Origin: Oscillospiraceae bacterium
Lineage (GTDB): Bacteria; Bacillota; Clostridia; Christensenellales; Aristaeellaceae
NCBI GenBank assembly: GCA_031269355.1
Contig: JAISZG010000050.1
Span: 1 to 49,292 of the forward strand
Direction: 5' to 3'
DNA: 49,292 bases
Below the pieces are notes generated by a model. That model had not been told where the DNA came from. It saw only the letters and a program-made list of their open reading frames with translations, and ran no database searches. The position numbers and the translations under genes are program-made. Positions 16,120-24,206 of this stretch are shown in pieces (positions within the stretch are counted from its first letter, which is position 1; each line of letters opens with the position of its first letter).

Positions 16120-16149
16120 TAGTATGAAACAAGTTCGGTTGTTTTATCC
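16120..16149 (-). promoter_or_regulatory. Sigma-G-like promoter of spoVT
   Basis: On the reverse strand GGATA, an 18-base spacer and CATACTA are seen. The known sigma-G pattern is about GHATR-N18-CATWHTA; only the second base of the -35 differs. In Bacillus subtilis spoVT is in the sigma-G regulon, which makes the match meaningful. Confidence 0.6.
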
Positions 16150-16224
16150 GTGTTTGCCAGCTATCTTCGGAAGGCAAACTATGGAAATTTGTAAATTAAG
16201 TGGAATAATAAAAGTCAGAACCGG

Positions 16225-16253
16225 TTGCGCACGCTCGCCACGCGTTATATAAT
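16225..16253 (+). promoter_or_regulatory. Sigma-A-like promoter upstream of ahcY
   Basis: TTGCGC, a 17-base spacer and a perfect TATAAT, about 75 bases before the ahcY start. It leaves a leader of roughly 70 bases. I see no convincing SAH or SAM riboswitch fold in the leader. Confidence 0.6.
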
Positions 16254-16328
16254 ATCCGCATTCTGGAGTATAATACGCGCCGTTATGGCAGGATTCGCAA
16301 GTTTAAATAAAGGGTAAGGAGCCAAAGC

Positions 16329-17564
16329 ATGTCGTTGATTCACGATGGAAGCCTATGGCAATCCGGAGAAGAAAAGATCAAGTGGGTTGAAGAGCATATG
16401 CCGCTGCTCGCAATCGTTGAGGAAACATTTAAGCGGGAAGGCATTTTAAAAAATATTACAATCTCCATGTCGATTCACCTTGAAGCGAAAACCGCCAGGC
16501 TTGCGCGGCTGCTGGCGCGTGCTGGCGCGCGCGTGTTCGCGACGGGTTCAAATCCGCTGTCCACGCAGGACGACGTATGCGCGGCTCTGGCGCGCGAAGG
16601 CGTTGAGGTGTTCGCCGTTCACGGCGCGACGGACTCGGAATATGAGGAGCATCTGCGGGCCGCGTTGTCTTGCGAGCCGGATGTGTTCATAGACGACGGC
16701 GGAGATCTCGTGAACCTTATCGAGGAGAGCGGGTGCGGGCGGACGGAGCGCTTAATCGGCGGTTGCGAGGAAACGACCACCGGCATACATAGGCTGAAAA
16801 CACGCGTTCGCCAAGGGCGCTTGTCGTTCCCGATGTTCGACGTGAACGACGCGCAGTGCAAGCATCTGTTTGATAACAGATATGGAACCGGTCAATCTGT
16901 GTGGGACGCGATATTGCGCACTACAAACTTGTGCGTAGCGGGGAGCATTACAGTAGTCGCCGGATATGGTTGGTGCGGAAAGGGCGTGGCTATGCGCGCG
17001 AAAGGGCTTGGCGCGCATGTCGTTGTTACGGAAGTCGATCCGGTTCGCGCGCTTGAGGCGCGTATGGATGGATTCGATGTGATGCCTATGCGCAGCGCCG
17101 CTCCGCTCGGCGATTTTTTCATTACGGTGACGGGTTGCCGCGACGTGATAGGCGAGCGCATATTCGACAAGCTGAAAAACGGCGCGGTGCTTGCGAACGC
17201 CGGTCATTTCGACGTGGAGGTAGAGGCGGACGCATTGCGCAAAGCGGCGGTTCGCACGTTCCGCGCGCGTGAGAATATCGAAGGATTTGAGCTGGCAAAC
17301 GGAAATACGGTATACCTGCTGGCCGAAGGCCGCCTGGTGAACCTCGCAGCGGGCAACGGCCACCCAGCTGAGATAATGGATATGAGCTTTGCGTTGCAGG
17401 CTCTTTGCGTGGCGGAGCTTGTACGCACTAAAGAAAAGCTTAAGCCGGGATTATATCCGGTACCAGCGGAGGTCGACGAGCGCGTGGCGCGCTGGAAACT
17501 GGAATCGATGGGCGTTTCAATTGATGAATGGACCGAAGCCCAGCGGCTGTATATTAATGGATAA
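16329..17564 (+). CDS. ahcY: Adenosylhomocysteinase
   Basis: NAD-dependent hydrolysis of S-adenosylhomocysteine to adenosine and homocysteine. Seen: the substrate-domain MSIHLEAKTARLARLL and TGSNPLSTQDDVCAAL, EETTTGIHRL, FPMFDVND with NRYGTGQSVWDAI, then the NAD-binding GYGWCGKGVAMRAKGLGA and the C-terminal GNGHPAEIMDMSFALQ. At 411 residues it is the short form lacking the roughly 40-residue insertion of the proteobacterial and eukaryotic enzymes. AAGGAG lies nine bases before the ATG. mtaD follows 32 bases later, giving a two-gene SAH-recycling operon. Confidence 0.96.
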   Translation: MSLIHDGSLWQSGEEKIKWVEEHMPLLAIVEETFKREGILKNITISMSIHLEAKTARLARLLARAGARVFATGSNPLSTQDDVCAALAREGVEVFAVHGATDSEYEEHLRAALSCEPDVFIDDGGDLVNLIEESGCGRTERLIGGCEETTTGIHRLKTRVRQGRLSFPMFDVNDAQCKHLFDNRYGTGQSVWDAILRTTNLCVAGSITVVAGYGWCGKGVAMRAKGLGAHVVVTEVDPVRALEARMDGFDVMPMRSAAPLGDFFITVTGCRDVIGERIFDKLKNGAVLANAGHFDVEVEADALRKAAVRTFRARENIEGFELANGNTVYLLAEGRLVNLAAGNGHPAEIMDMSFALQALCVAELVRTKEKLKPGLYPVPAEVDERVARWKLESMGVSIDEWTEAQRLYING

Positions 17565-17596
17565 AATTTATAATAAACCGCATACCGGAGGAACAA

Positions 17597-18931
17597 ATGT
17601 ATAAACGAATAACCAATATAACGCTGTGCCCCGGAGTGCCGGATGGCGAGCCGCTTACATTCATCGAAGGCGCTTGCATTGATATAAGAGACGGAGTAAT
17701 CGAATACGCGGGAAAGGGTGAAGGCGCGCCTGCTACAATCGGTTGTGAGTTTATAGATGGCGGCGGGTGCCTGGCGGTGCCGGGCTTGGCGAACGCGCAT
17801 ACTCACGCGGCGATGTCGCTGCTGCGCGGATTGGGCAGCGATCTGCGTTTGCAGGATTGGCTTACAAAAAAAATATTTCCGGCAGAGGATAGGCTTACTG
17901 CGGATGATGTATATGTTGGAGCGCAAATCGCGTTCGTTGAAATGCTCAGATACGGCGTGACCGCGAGCGCGGATATGTACATGTTCCCGGACGAGGTATG
18001 CGACGCGGCTGAAGCTGTGGGCATACGCGTAGCGATGTGCTATCCTGCGACCGGTCAGGGGAGCGACGACGGCGGGAGCATCGAGAAAGGCGCCGATCTG
18101 CTGCGCAGGCGCCATAACACGGCTAACGGGCGTGTTCGGATTATGCTTGGCGCGCACGCCGAGTATACTAGCTCGCCCGATATAATCCGTGCGCTAGCGG
18201 AAAAAGCGCGTGATTTAGGCGCGTCTATACATGCGCATGTATCTGAAACCCGCGCCGAGGTAGAGGGATGCTTCGAGCGGCATGGCGTATCGCCGGTTAA
18301 ATATTTCGCCGACCTGGGTTTGTTTGATCAGCCCGCGCTCGCGGCGCATTGCGTATATCTAAGCGACGCGGATATTGATATTCTCGCGGCGAAGGGAGTG
18401 TTCGTCGCGCACAACCCCGTTTCGAATCTTAAGCTGGCAAGCGGCGTCGCTCCGGTTCCCGCGATGCTGAACGCTGGCGTGCGGGTCTGTCTGGGCACGG
18501 ATGGCTCCGCGAGCAATAATACGCTAAACTTATGGGAAGAAATACGATTGATGTCGATACTTCACAAAGGCATATCAGGCGATCCCGCGAGCATATCGCC
18601 GAGTCAGACGTTCCACGCCGCAACGCTTGCCGGAATGCGTGCGATGGGGTTCGAACGCGTAGGCTTGCTAGTTCCTGGATGGCGCGCGGATATCGCGCTT
18701 ATCGATCGCAGCGGGCCGCATCACTGGCCGATATTGGAACCGGCGGGAGATTTAGTATACTCCACTCAAGGAGCGGACGTGCGCATGACTATAGTCGATG
18801 GAATCGTTCGTTACATCGACGGAAAATTTCCGGGGCTTGATACTGATGATTTAAAAAAGCGCGCCTGCGTCGCGGCTCGTCGGCTTACTGACGGACTAAT
18901 TGGCGGCGCGGAGCCAATAGATCGCGCATGA
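17597..18931 (+). CDS. mtaD: Amidohydrolase, probable 5-methylthioadenosine/S-adenosylhomocysteine deaminase
   Basis: Metal-dependent deaminase of adenosine-type nucleosides. Metal ligands are visible in NAHTHAAMSLLRG (about residues 66-78), HAHVSET (about 213), AAHCVYL (about 250) and LGTDGSASNN (about 296), the full amidohydrolase set. The length of 444 fits the MtaD/ATZ-TRZ group. The start is ATG 17597 with CGGAGG upstream. Its place right after ahcY favours SAH, MTA or adenosine as substrate over guanine or chlorinated compounds, but sequence alone cannot settle it. Confidence 0.88.
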   Translation: MYKRITNITLCPGVPDGEPLTFIEGACIDIRDGVIEYAGKGEGAPATIGCEFIDGGGCLAVPGLANAHTHAAMSLLRGLGSDLRLQDWLTKKIFPAEDRLTADDVYVGAQIAFVEMLRYGVTASADMYMFPDEVCDAAEAVGIRVAMCYPATGQGSDDGGSIEKGADLLRRRHNTANGRVRIMLGAHAEYTSSPDIIRALAEKARDLGASIHAHVSETRAEVEGCFERHGVSPVKYFADLGLFDQPALAAHCVYLSDADIDILAAKGVFVAHNPVSNLKLASGVAPVPAMLNAGVRVCLGTDGSASNNTLNLWEEIRLMSILHKGISGDPASISPSQTFHAATLAGMRAMGFERVGLLVPGWRADIALIDRSGPHHWPILEPAGDLVYSTQGADVRMTIVDGIVRYIDGKFPGLDTDDLKKRACVAARRLTDGLIGGAEPIDRA

Positions 18932-18941
18932 GGTACGCTGG

Positions 18942-20684
18942 ATGACAGAATATCTAAGACGCCGCCCGCCAAAGCACGAGGCATTGGTTCGGTTGCTCGT
19001 CGTCAGCGCGCTGCTGCTTGTCGCCGTTCTCGTCGTGATTCTCCGGGATTCGTCCACTCGCGGCGCGGCTTTTGATTCCGTGGAACGCGTACATATTTAC
19101 GAGGGCGGATCGGGAGTTGAAGCGGTGGATTTAGTAGCCGCGTCGCTTCGAGCAGAAGGCGCGTCCGGCGCGGGCGTTGAGATAACGCTAATGTTCAGCG
19201 GAACAAACGCGGAGGGCGTGCGCGTTCCGATATACAGCATACCGCAGCTGGATGTGTATCGGTACCCGCTTCCGGAACGTGTGGCTGTGAAAGTGCCCGC
19301 GCTGCTCAATTGGGATGCACTGAGCACGCTGAACCTCGACGGACAGAACCTTATTAAAGCGGCATTCTGCTATAATCATACCATCTATCTGCAGATGAGC
19401 GCGCCGGTCAGCGTGTCGCTGGAGGGCGTGGGCGGAAGTTTGCTGCTGCATCTCGAACCGCGCGCGATGCAAAAAGAAGCGCAGGGCTTTAATGTGCTGA
19501 TAGACGCCGTTACTCGCGGCGATATGATCGAGCCGCTTGACAGCCTTGAAAATATTGGCATCAATCCAGCGCTTTGCGCGGACGGGGAGACAATTTTGGC
19601 GCAGTCGCATTTGATTCAAGATGAATCTTCGGCGATTGCGCTGGCACGGGAAGCCGAGAGAATCTGCGGGGAGTTCGGACTTACCGTTAGCGCGCGCGTT
19701 GTTCGCGCGTCCGGCGGCGCTCCGCCAAGCGCGATTGAAACGATAAGCGCCGGCGAACGGGAACGCGTATGGGGCGGATTGAACGCGCAGCTTATAATGA
19801 GCGACGCCAGGATTATAGCGCAGGCGCAAAGCGCGGCGAAGATGCTGATCAGAAGATCGAACGGCGCGGTAATGATTCTTGGCGAGCAGAGCGCGCGAAA
19901 ACCGCTTCCGCTGACTGCCCAGAATTTTTCCGATATGATATCCGATCCAATAGCGGCCGCGCTTAGCGCGGACGCTTCATATTCCGCGCTTTCGACTGCG
20001 GACGGCGAACTGGCCGTGCTTGACAACATAACCGGCAGGGCGCGTACGCTGGGAGATCCCATCACCCCCAATACGACGGCTTTCGCTTGGATGGGCGACG
20101 ACGGCTTATACGCGATGAGCGGCGACCCTATGAAATTCTATTATATAAAGGTTGACGGCGCGTTTTTTGATGAGACGTCCGATTCCGATACCGGAACCGC
20201 TATGACCGCCGATCCTTTCGCCGGATCGCAAGGAGAGCTTGTATCCGCGCGCGACGCGCTGTTCCTTGGCGAAACCGACGGATTCGTGTACCGCCTGAAC
20301 TTAGCGGCCCAAACGCGCGTGTCGGTAGGGTTGGCGGATCGATTCGCCATATCGCCCGACGGCTCCGCGATGCTGCTGATGACGGGAGACGAATCCGGCG
20401 CGGCTCTCACGTGGGTTAATGTCGCGGATCGTTCTGCCAATATTATCGGAATGGGTATGCCTGTCGTGGATTTCTGCGTCGACGCGGATGGAAGGCGGGC
20501 ATATATATTGCAGCGCGAACGCGGCGGCACGCGTTTATATGCGTATACGCAGGCCGACAAAACGCTGAAGCCGTTGGCTGTCATTCCTGAAGGCGACCTA
20601 TTCGCCTCGCGGGAAGCGGGAACTATTCTTGTGAATATACAGGAGCAAAACGGCGGATGGTCCGTATATAAAATCATAATTTGA
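18942..20684 (+). CDS. Membrane-anchored protein with AMIN-like and beta-propeller-like regions
   Basis: No family recognised with certainty. A basic N terminus leads into one membrane helix (about residues 16-36, LLVVSALLLVAVLVVIL), so most of the chain is probably outside the membrane. Residues about 45-175 alternate hydrophobic beta strands much like an AMIN domain. Residues about 180-260 (FNVLIDAV ... GLTVSARVV) resemble a SPOR-type fold. The last 270 residues have repeating strand units with SPDGSAML and DADGRRAYIL, typical of WD/TolB-like propellers. The start lies 11 bases after the mtaD stop, with GAGG before it. A cell-wall or sporulation-envelope role is only a guess. Confidence 0.75.
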   Translation: MTEYLRRRPPKHEALVRLLVVSALLLVAVLVVILRDSSTRGAAFDSVERVHIYEGGSGVEAVDLVAASLRAEGASGAGVEITLMFSGTNAEGVRVPIYSIPQLDVYRYPLPERVAVKVPALLNWDALSTLNLDGQNLIKAAFCYNHTIYLQMSAPVSVSLEGVGGSLLLHLEPRAMQKEAQGFNVLIDAVTRGDMIEPLDSLENIGINPALCADGETILAQSHLIQDESSAIALAREAERICGEFGLTVSARVVRASGGAPPSAIETISAGERERVWGGLNAQLIMSDARIIAQAQSAAKMLIRRSNGAVMILGEQSARKPLPLTAQNFSDMISDPIAAALSADASYSALSTADGELAVLDNITGRARTLGDPITPNTTAFAWMGDDGLYAMSGDPMKFYYIKVDGAFFDETSDSDTGTAMTADPFAGSQGELVSARDALFLGETDGFVYRLNLAAQTRVSVGLADRFAISPDGSAMLLMTGDESGAALTWVNVADRSANIIGMGMPVVDFCVDADGRRAYILQRERGGTRLYAYTQADKTLKPLAVIPEGDLFASREAGTILVNIQEQNGGWSVYKIII

Positions 20685-20718
20685 TATACACTATAAATTT
20701 AGCGGAGGATAAAAACTT

Positions 20719-21066
20719 ATGCCGGAGCGCAATCCCTGGATCGCCGCGCTTATTATGTGCGCCTTGCATGGGTTTGCATTTTTGTTAGCCCCGATGCTGG
20801 CGATACGATTGAATCAGCCGCTCGTCGGATTGGTATGGCTGCACTGGGTTGTGCAGCCGATTGTTTGCTTGATTGCGCCGGAGGAAACGGCGCGTAGGGG
20901 AGTTAATCCATTTGCGTGCGTTGTAATATGGTGCGCGTGTATGATAGTGCCTGTGTTTGTATATCGCAGCGTTCCGCCAATGGGAGCGGTCGCGCTGTCA
21001 TCTGTGTTCGCGCTTATATCGACATCCGTAGGCGCACAGCTGCGCGAAAGAAAAAGGAGGCGTTGA
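20719..21066 (+). CDS. Small polytopic membrane protein
   Basis: 115 residues with about four hydrophobic segments: IAALIMCALHGFAFLLAPML, LVGLVWLHWVVQPIVCLI, FACVVIWCACMIVPVFVY, and VALSSVFALISTSVGA. It ends in a basic tail RERKRRR that should face the cytoplasm. No family is recognised. GCGGAGG precedes the ATG at normal distance. The spacing to both neighbours (34 and 3 bases) suggests an operon with the membrane-anchored protein upstream and the small protein downstream. Confidence 0.7.
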   Translation: MPERNPWIAALIMCALHGFAFLLAPMLAIRLNQPLVGLVWLHWVVQPIVCLIAPEETARRGVNPFACVVIWCACMIVPVFVYRSVPPMGAVALSSVFALISTSVGAQLRERKRRR

Positions 21067-21069
21067 TCG

Positions 21070-21267
21070 TTGCGCCTGACGTCCGCAAGGATATTTAGGA
21101 ATATATTATGGTTCGTAATGATGATCGTGTTTGGCGTACTTCTTTATATTTCTATAATTTTAACCGACATGCCAACACGCAGGCCGACGCCAACGCCAAC
21201 GCCAACTCCAACGACTGTCGATTCGCTCAACGAAATCGGCGGAGTCGATTTGCGAAACCGCGTCTAG
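21070..21267 (+). CDS. Short membrane protein with Thr-Pro repeat tail
   Basis: 65 residues. The start is TTG with AAAGGAGG nine bases upstream, three bases after the preceding stop. One membrane helix (ILWFVMMIVFGVLLYISIIL) is followed by a stretch alternating Thr and Pro (PTPTPTPTPTT) and a short polar end, as in wall-spanning linkers. Not recognised; it is real if the ribosome binding site and operon position are trusted. Confidence 0.6.
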   Translation: MRLTSARIFRNILWFVMMIVFGVLLYISIILTDMPTRRPTPTPTPTPTTVDSLNEIGGVDLRNRV

Positions 21268-21324
21268 AGCAATGTGAAATCATTTACGCTCATATAGAAG
21301 CATACACAACATAATGGTTCAAAC

Positions 21325-23217
21325 TTAATTCTCAAGCATATCGACAATGGAATAAGTTCCAACATATCCGTCTTCAGGCTCCACCACGTACGATCGCATG
21401 AAGCTTCTTATAAAATCGTCTTCCTCCGCAATTACGAAGTAGTTATAGAATCGCAATGCTTCTAGCAGACTTTCTTCAGTTTGCGGGGGATGAATGAAGC
21501 TGTTTTTATCTCTATAATCAAGCAGATACTTTATCATATAATCACGATACCAAACGTTTGATGAAGAGTAGACCAATACAGATGCATCCGGATCGTCCAA
21601 ATCGATCGCGCGCTCTAACGATTCGCGCATTGACCCGGCATAAGCGTACGGAACAAAAACACTACGAAGATGCTTTTGATTTAAATTTATGCCAGCGCCA
21701 AGAACCAGCGAGCCGCAAAGAGCGACACCTATCGCGTTTCGAAACTTTAGCTTAGGCAGAAGCGTAAATATGCCGATGATGAGAGCGACGATGACAAAAG
21801 AATATCCTATAGAATTATAACGATCGTACTCGGATGCGACTGGCGCATTATCCATATCCATTGAGAATAAATACATGGCCAGCACTCCAAGGCAATATAG
21901 TACGTATGTGATATCGGCAGCCGCTAAAAGTTTTAGGCCGCGAGAAAATATGCGATCCGCTTTTTTGCGAAGCAGAAAAAAACCGACAAGAACCACGGCG
22001 TTACATAACAAAATATGTTTGAAAAAATTGCTGCTTATTATAAATTTTTCGTTGAAGAATGTAAGTTTAAAGTAGAATCTGGCGATTTGCAGCTTGTCTG
22101 CGTGCGACTTAAAATCAAACATTGCACGAAGATATTCGAGCGACATCGAATGATCCGATACAATTCCCGAGGTGAATGTAAGATCGACATGTCTTAACCA
22201 TAGATAGAAAAATATAAGCGGCAAGGCTAGCGTACTTAGTACAAATAGAAATTTTACGAAGTTGGAACGATGCTTTGCAGCAGAGATTGCGAATTCGTTA
22301 TGCGAACGAACGTTCGCGAGCCATATGAAAACTAGCGTGATAAAATGCACGGCTACAAAGAATATTCCTGCATTCTTTATTAGTATACATGATATCGAAA
22401 TCAAAAGCGCGCAGGCTGACGCGCGTACGATATTCTTTCTATATGCGGCAATAACTGCGAGCCCCGCAGCGCCCGCGCACGCCAACAGCGAATCAACCAA
22501 CAGCACATAAGGAGAGACCGGGGATAGCAGCCAAACGACGCCACCCAATAGAATCGCATAAGATATTATTTTATAAATCAGAACGATATATTTATTGTTC
22601 TCCCAACCGCCTAGATAGACTGGCGCAGCTTTATTCTGCGCTTGCTGCGGACGCGGCGCAAAAACGAAAAGCGCGGACGCCAGCGAGAGCATCCAGAACA
22701 TTTGCGCAATTAAAGCGTTGCCTTCCGAGAAACCTGTAAAGAACATAATGAAATAAATAAACAATGCGCCGCCTGGAAGATATGCCTGAAAATGTATAAT
22801 GTCAGCGTCTTGATAATTGGGGAGCCTATGCTCGCGAAATAGTTGCCTAACAATAACTAGCCAATGCGAGAAATTATCTTGCCCCTGTATTTTTATATTC
22901 CACATATGATATATAAAGAACGCCGCCAATCCTGCAAGCAGCCATAATCCAGGAGATCGCAGCGCGGCGCGGAAGAACCGCGCCGCCTCCGCCCGCCTGT
23001 CGTTTGCCATCATACGAATAAAAAGGCCGATTCCAACCACTGTGATGAGCGCGCATGCCGCGTCAAGCACATTGAGAAGTCCCGCAAAGAACATAGCAAC
23101 CGCAATGCCGCTTGTCTGAATCGCAGGTATCAACGCGCCGCGCACATCTTTCCGCCAAAGTATAAGCGCGTAACCCAGCATCGCGAGCAAACCCGACGCG
23201 CAACGGAAAAGCGTCAT
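21325..23217 (-). CDS. Polytopic membrane protein, GT-C glycosyltransferase-like
   Basis: 630 residues with about 13 hydrophobic segments and a soluble C-terminal part of about 110 residues. After the first helices an outside loop carries IQGQDNFSHWLVIVRQLF, placed like the acidic loop of GT-C enzymes that use lipid-linked sugars. The exact family is not recognised. Base composition is clearly more AT-rich than the neighbours (long A/T runs around 22.0-22.4 kb), which hints at acquisition by transfer. AAGGAG lies before the ATG. It follows the TIM-barrel isomerase gene by 39 bases and is probably in the same transcript. Confidence 0.7.
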   Translation of the reverse strand: MTLFRCASGLLAMLGYALILWRKDVRGALIPAIQTSGIAVAMFFAGLLNVLDAACALITVVGIGLFIRMMANDRRAEAARFFRAALRSPGLWLLAGLAAFFIYHMWNIKIQGQDNFSHWLVIVRQLFREHRLPNYQDADIIHFQAYLPGGALFIYFIMFFTGFSEGNALIAQMFWMLSLASALFVFAPRPQQAQNKAAPVYLGGWENNKYIVLIYKIISYAILLGGVVWLLSPVSPYVLLVDSLLACAGAAGLAVIAAYRKNIVRASACALLISISCILIKNAGIFFVAVHFITLVFIWLANVRSHNEFAISAAKHRSNFVKFLFVLSTLALPLIFFYLWLRHVDLTFTSGIVSDHSMSLEYLRAMFDFKSHADKLQIARFYFKLTFFNEKFIISSNFFKHILLCNAVVLVGFFLLRKKADRIFSRGLKLLAAADITYVLYCLGVLAMYLFSMDMDNAPVASEYDRYNSIGYSFVIVALIIGIFTLLPKLKFRNAIGVALCGSLVLGAGINLNQKHLRSVFVPYAYAGSMRESLERAIDLDDPDASVLVYSSSNVWYRDYMIKYLLDYRDKNSFIHPPQTEESLLEALRFYNYFVIAEEDDFIRSFMRSYVVEPEDGYVGTYSIVDMLEN

Positions 23218-23256
23218 ATAAGCGATCTCCTTAAATATTTATATAATTATATTTAT

Positions 23257-24030
23257 TTACGGCCTGCATCCCATCTGCACGAGGAATTCGAAAGCATCCG
23301 CCATGCAGCGAATCGGTTCCGGCGCGTCGACCGCGTTGTCTTGCTCCACCATTGCCCAGCGCACACGCGTGTCCCGGCACGCCTGGATTATCTCGCGCCA
23401 ATCAAGGTTGCCCTTTCCTACGGTGGTTATATCATTTTTATTTTCTTTTGTTCCTATCATATCTTTGAAATGAATAATATCCGAGCTTCGCCCGCGCAGC
23501 CATTTTACAGGGTTTCCGCCACCGCACTGGATCCAGTACACATCCAGCTCGAATTCTATGTCCGGCGAGCATTCTTCAATAAGAACGTCCATTGCCAGTT
23601 TTCCGTCGAAGCGTTGGAACTCGTGCGAGTGGTTATGGTACAGCAGCCGCATGTCCGCGTTCGCAAGTTTCGCCGCGATACCGTTTATTTCGCGGATAAA
23701 TTCGCGCAAACTGTCCAGACCGCTATCATAAAATTTGCCGGGCATGCTGCCCAAACCTGGATATCGGCATCCGAAAATTTGGTGTTTTTGGATGATATCG
23801 CCGGTGTGATCCTTTAGATCATCGTAGGGGACGTGCGTACAAACGATCGTAAGGCCGTTCGCGTCGCAGACCTCGCGAATCTCGTTTGGATCGATCGGAC
23901 CCAGACCAGATACCTGCACGCCCTTGTATCCGATGGCGGCGATTTCTTTCATACACTGCCGGAAGGTTTCCGGCGTTTGGCATAAGCTGCGTACGGAATA
24001 TAACTGCGCTCCGAATCGAAAATCCTCCAT
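23257..24030 (-). CDS. Sugar phosphate isomerase/epimerase (AP endonuclease 2-like TIM barrel)
   Basis: 257-residue member of PF01261. Seen: the start FRFGAQLYSVRS, IAAIGYKGVQVSG, ICTHVPYDDL-like strand, LLYHNHSHEFQ with metal-binding histidine, ELDVYWIQCGGGNP, IIHFKDM and a C-terminal VEQDN. These are the metal ligands of the xylose-isomerase-like barrel. GGGAGG precedes the ATG. The substrate is unknown; relatives act on myo-inositol derivatives, ketohexoses or 3-keto-glycosides. Confidence 0.87.
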   Translation of the reverse strand: MEDFRFGAQLYSVRSLCQTPETFRQCMKEIAAIGYKGVQVSGLGPIDPNEIREVCDANGLTIVCTHVPYDDLKDHTGDIIQKHQIFGCRYPGLGSMPGKFYDSGLDSLREFIREINGIAAKLANADMRLLYHNHSHEFQRFDGKLAMDVLIEECSPDIEFELDVYWIQCGGGNPVKWLRGRSSDIIHFKDMIGTKENKNDITTVGKGNLDWREIIQACRDTRVRWAMVEQDNAVDAPEPIRCMADAFEFLVQMGCRP

Positions 24031-24126
24031 GGAACATTCGCCTCCCTATTTTGTCTGCGCGGATGAATACATGGGAAATGTTCTAGCGGCGGTGCCGCGT
24101 CTCCTGCGTCGATTGAATCGAAAATA

Positions 24127-24155
24127 TTGCGTTTATTGGCGATTCATGTTACAAT
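24127..24155 (+). promoter_or_regulatory. Sigma-A-like promoter for the exported-protein pair
   Basis: TTGCGT, a 17-base spacer and TACAAT, about 52 bases before the ATG at 24207. A half copy of the dispersed element lies between promoter and gene. Confidence 0.55.
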
Positions 24156-24174
24156 TTAATTACTTACGACGGGG

Positions 24175-24191
24175 GCGGGGCTTTGTCCCGC
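24175..24191. repeat. Dispersed element, single-hairpin half copy E
   Basis: GCGGGGCTTTGTCCCGC corresponds to the 3' hairpin of the 57-bp element. It lies in the probable leader RNA of the gene at 24207, just before its ribosome binding site. Confidence 0.6.
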
Positions 24192-24206
24192 GATAGGGGA
24201 TGGAAT

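Noticed and set aside
16254-16328. SAH or SAM riboswitch before ahcY
   Set aside because: The leader is only about 70 bases and I could not draw the conserved pseudoknot or the S-box helices.
17204-18157. Reverse-strand open frame of 317 codons across ahcY and mtaD
   Set aside because: It crosses the border of two well-supported forward genes and shows no domain; shadow of biased codon use.
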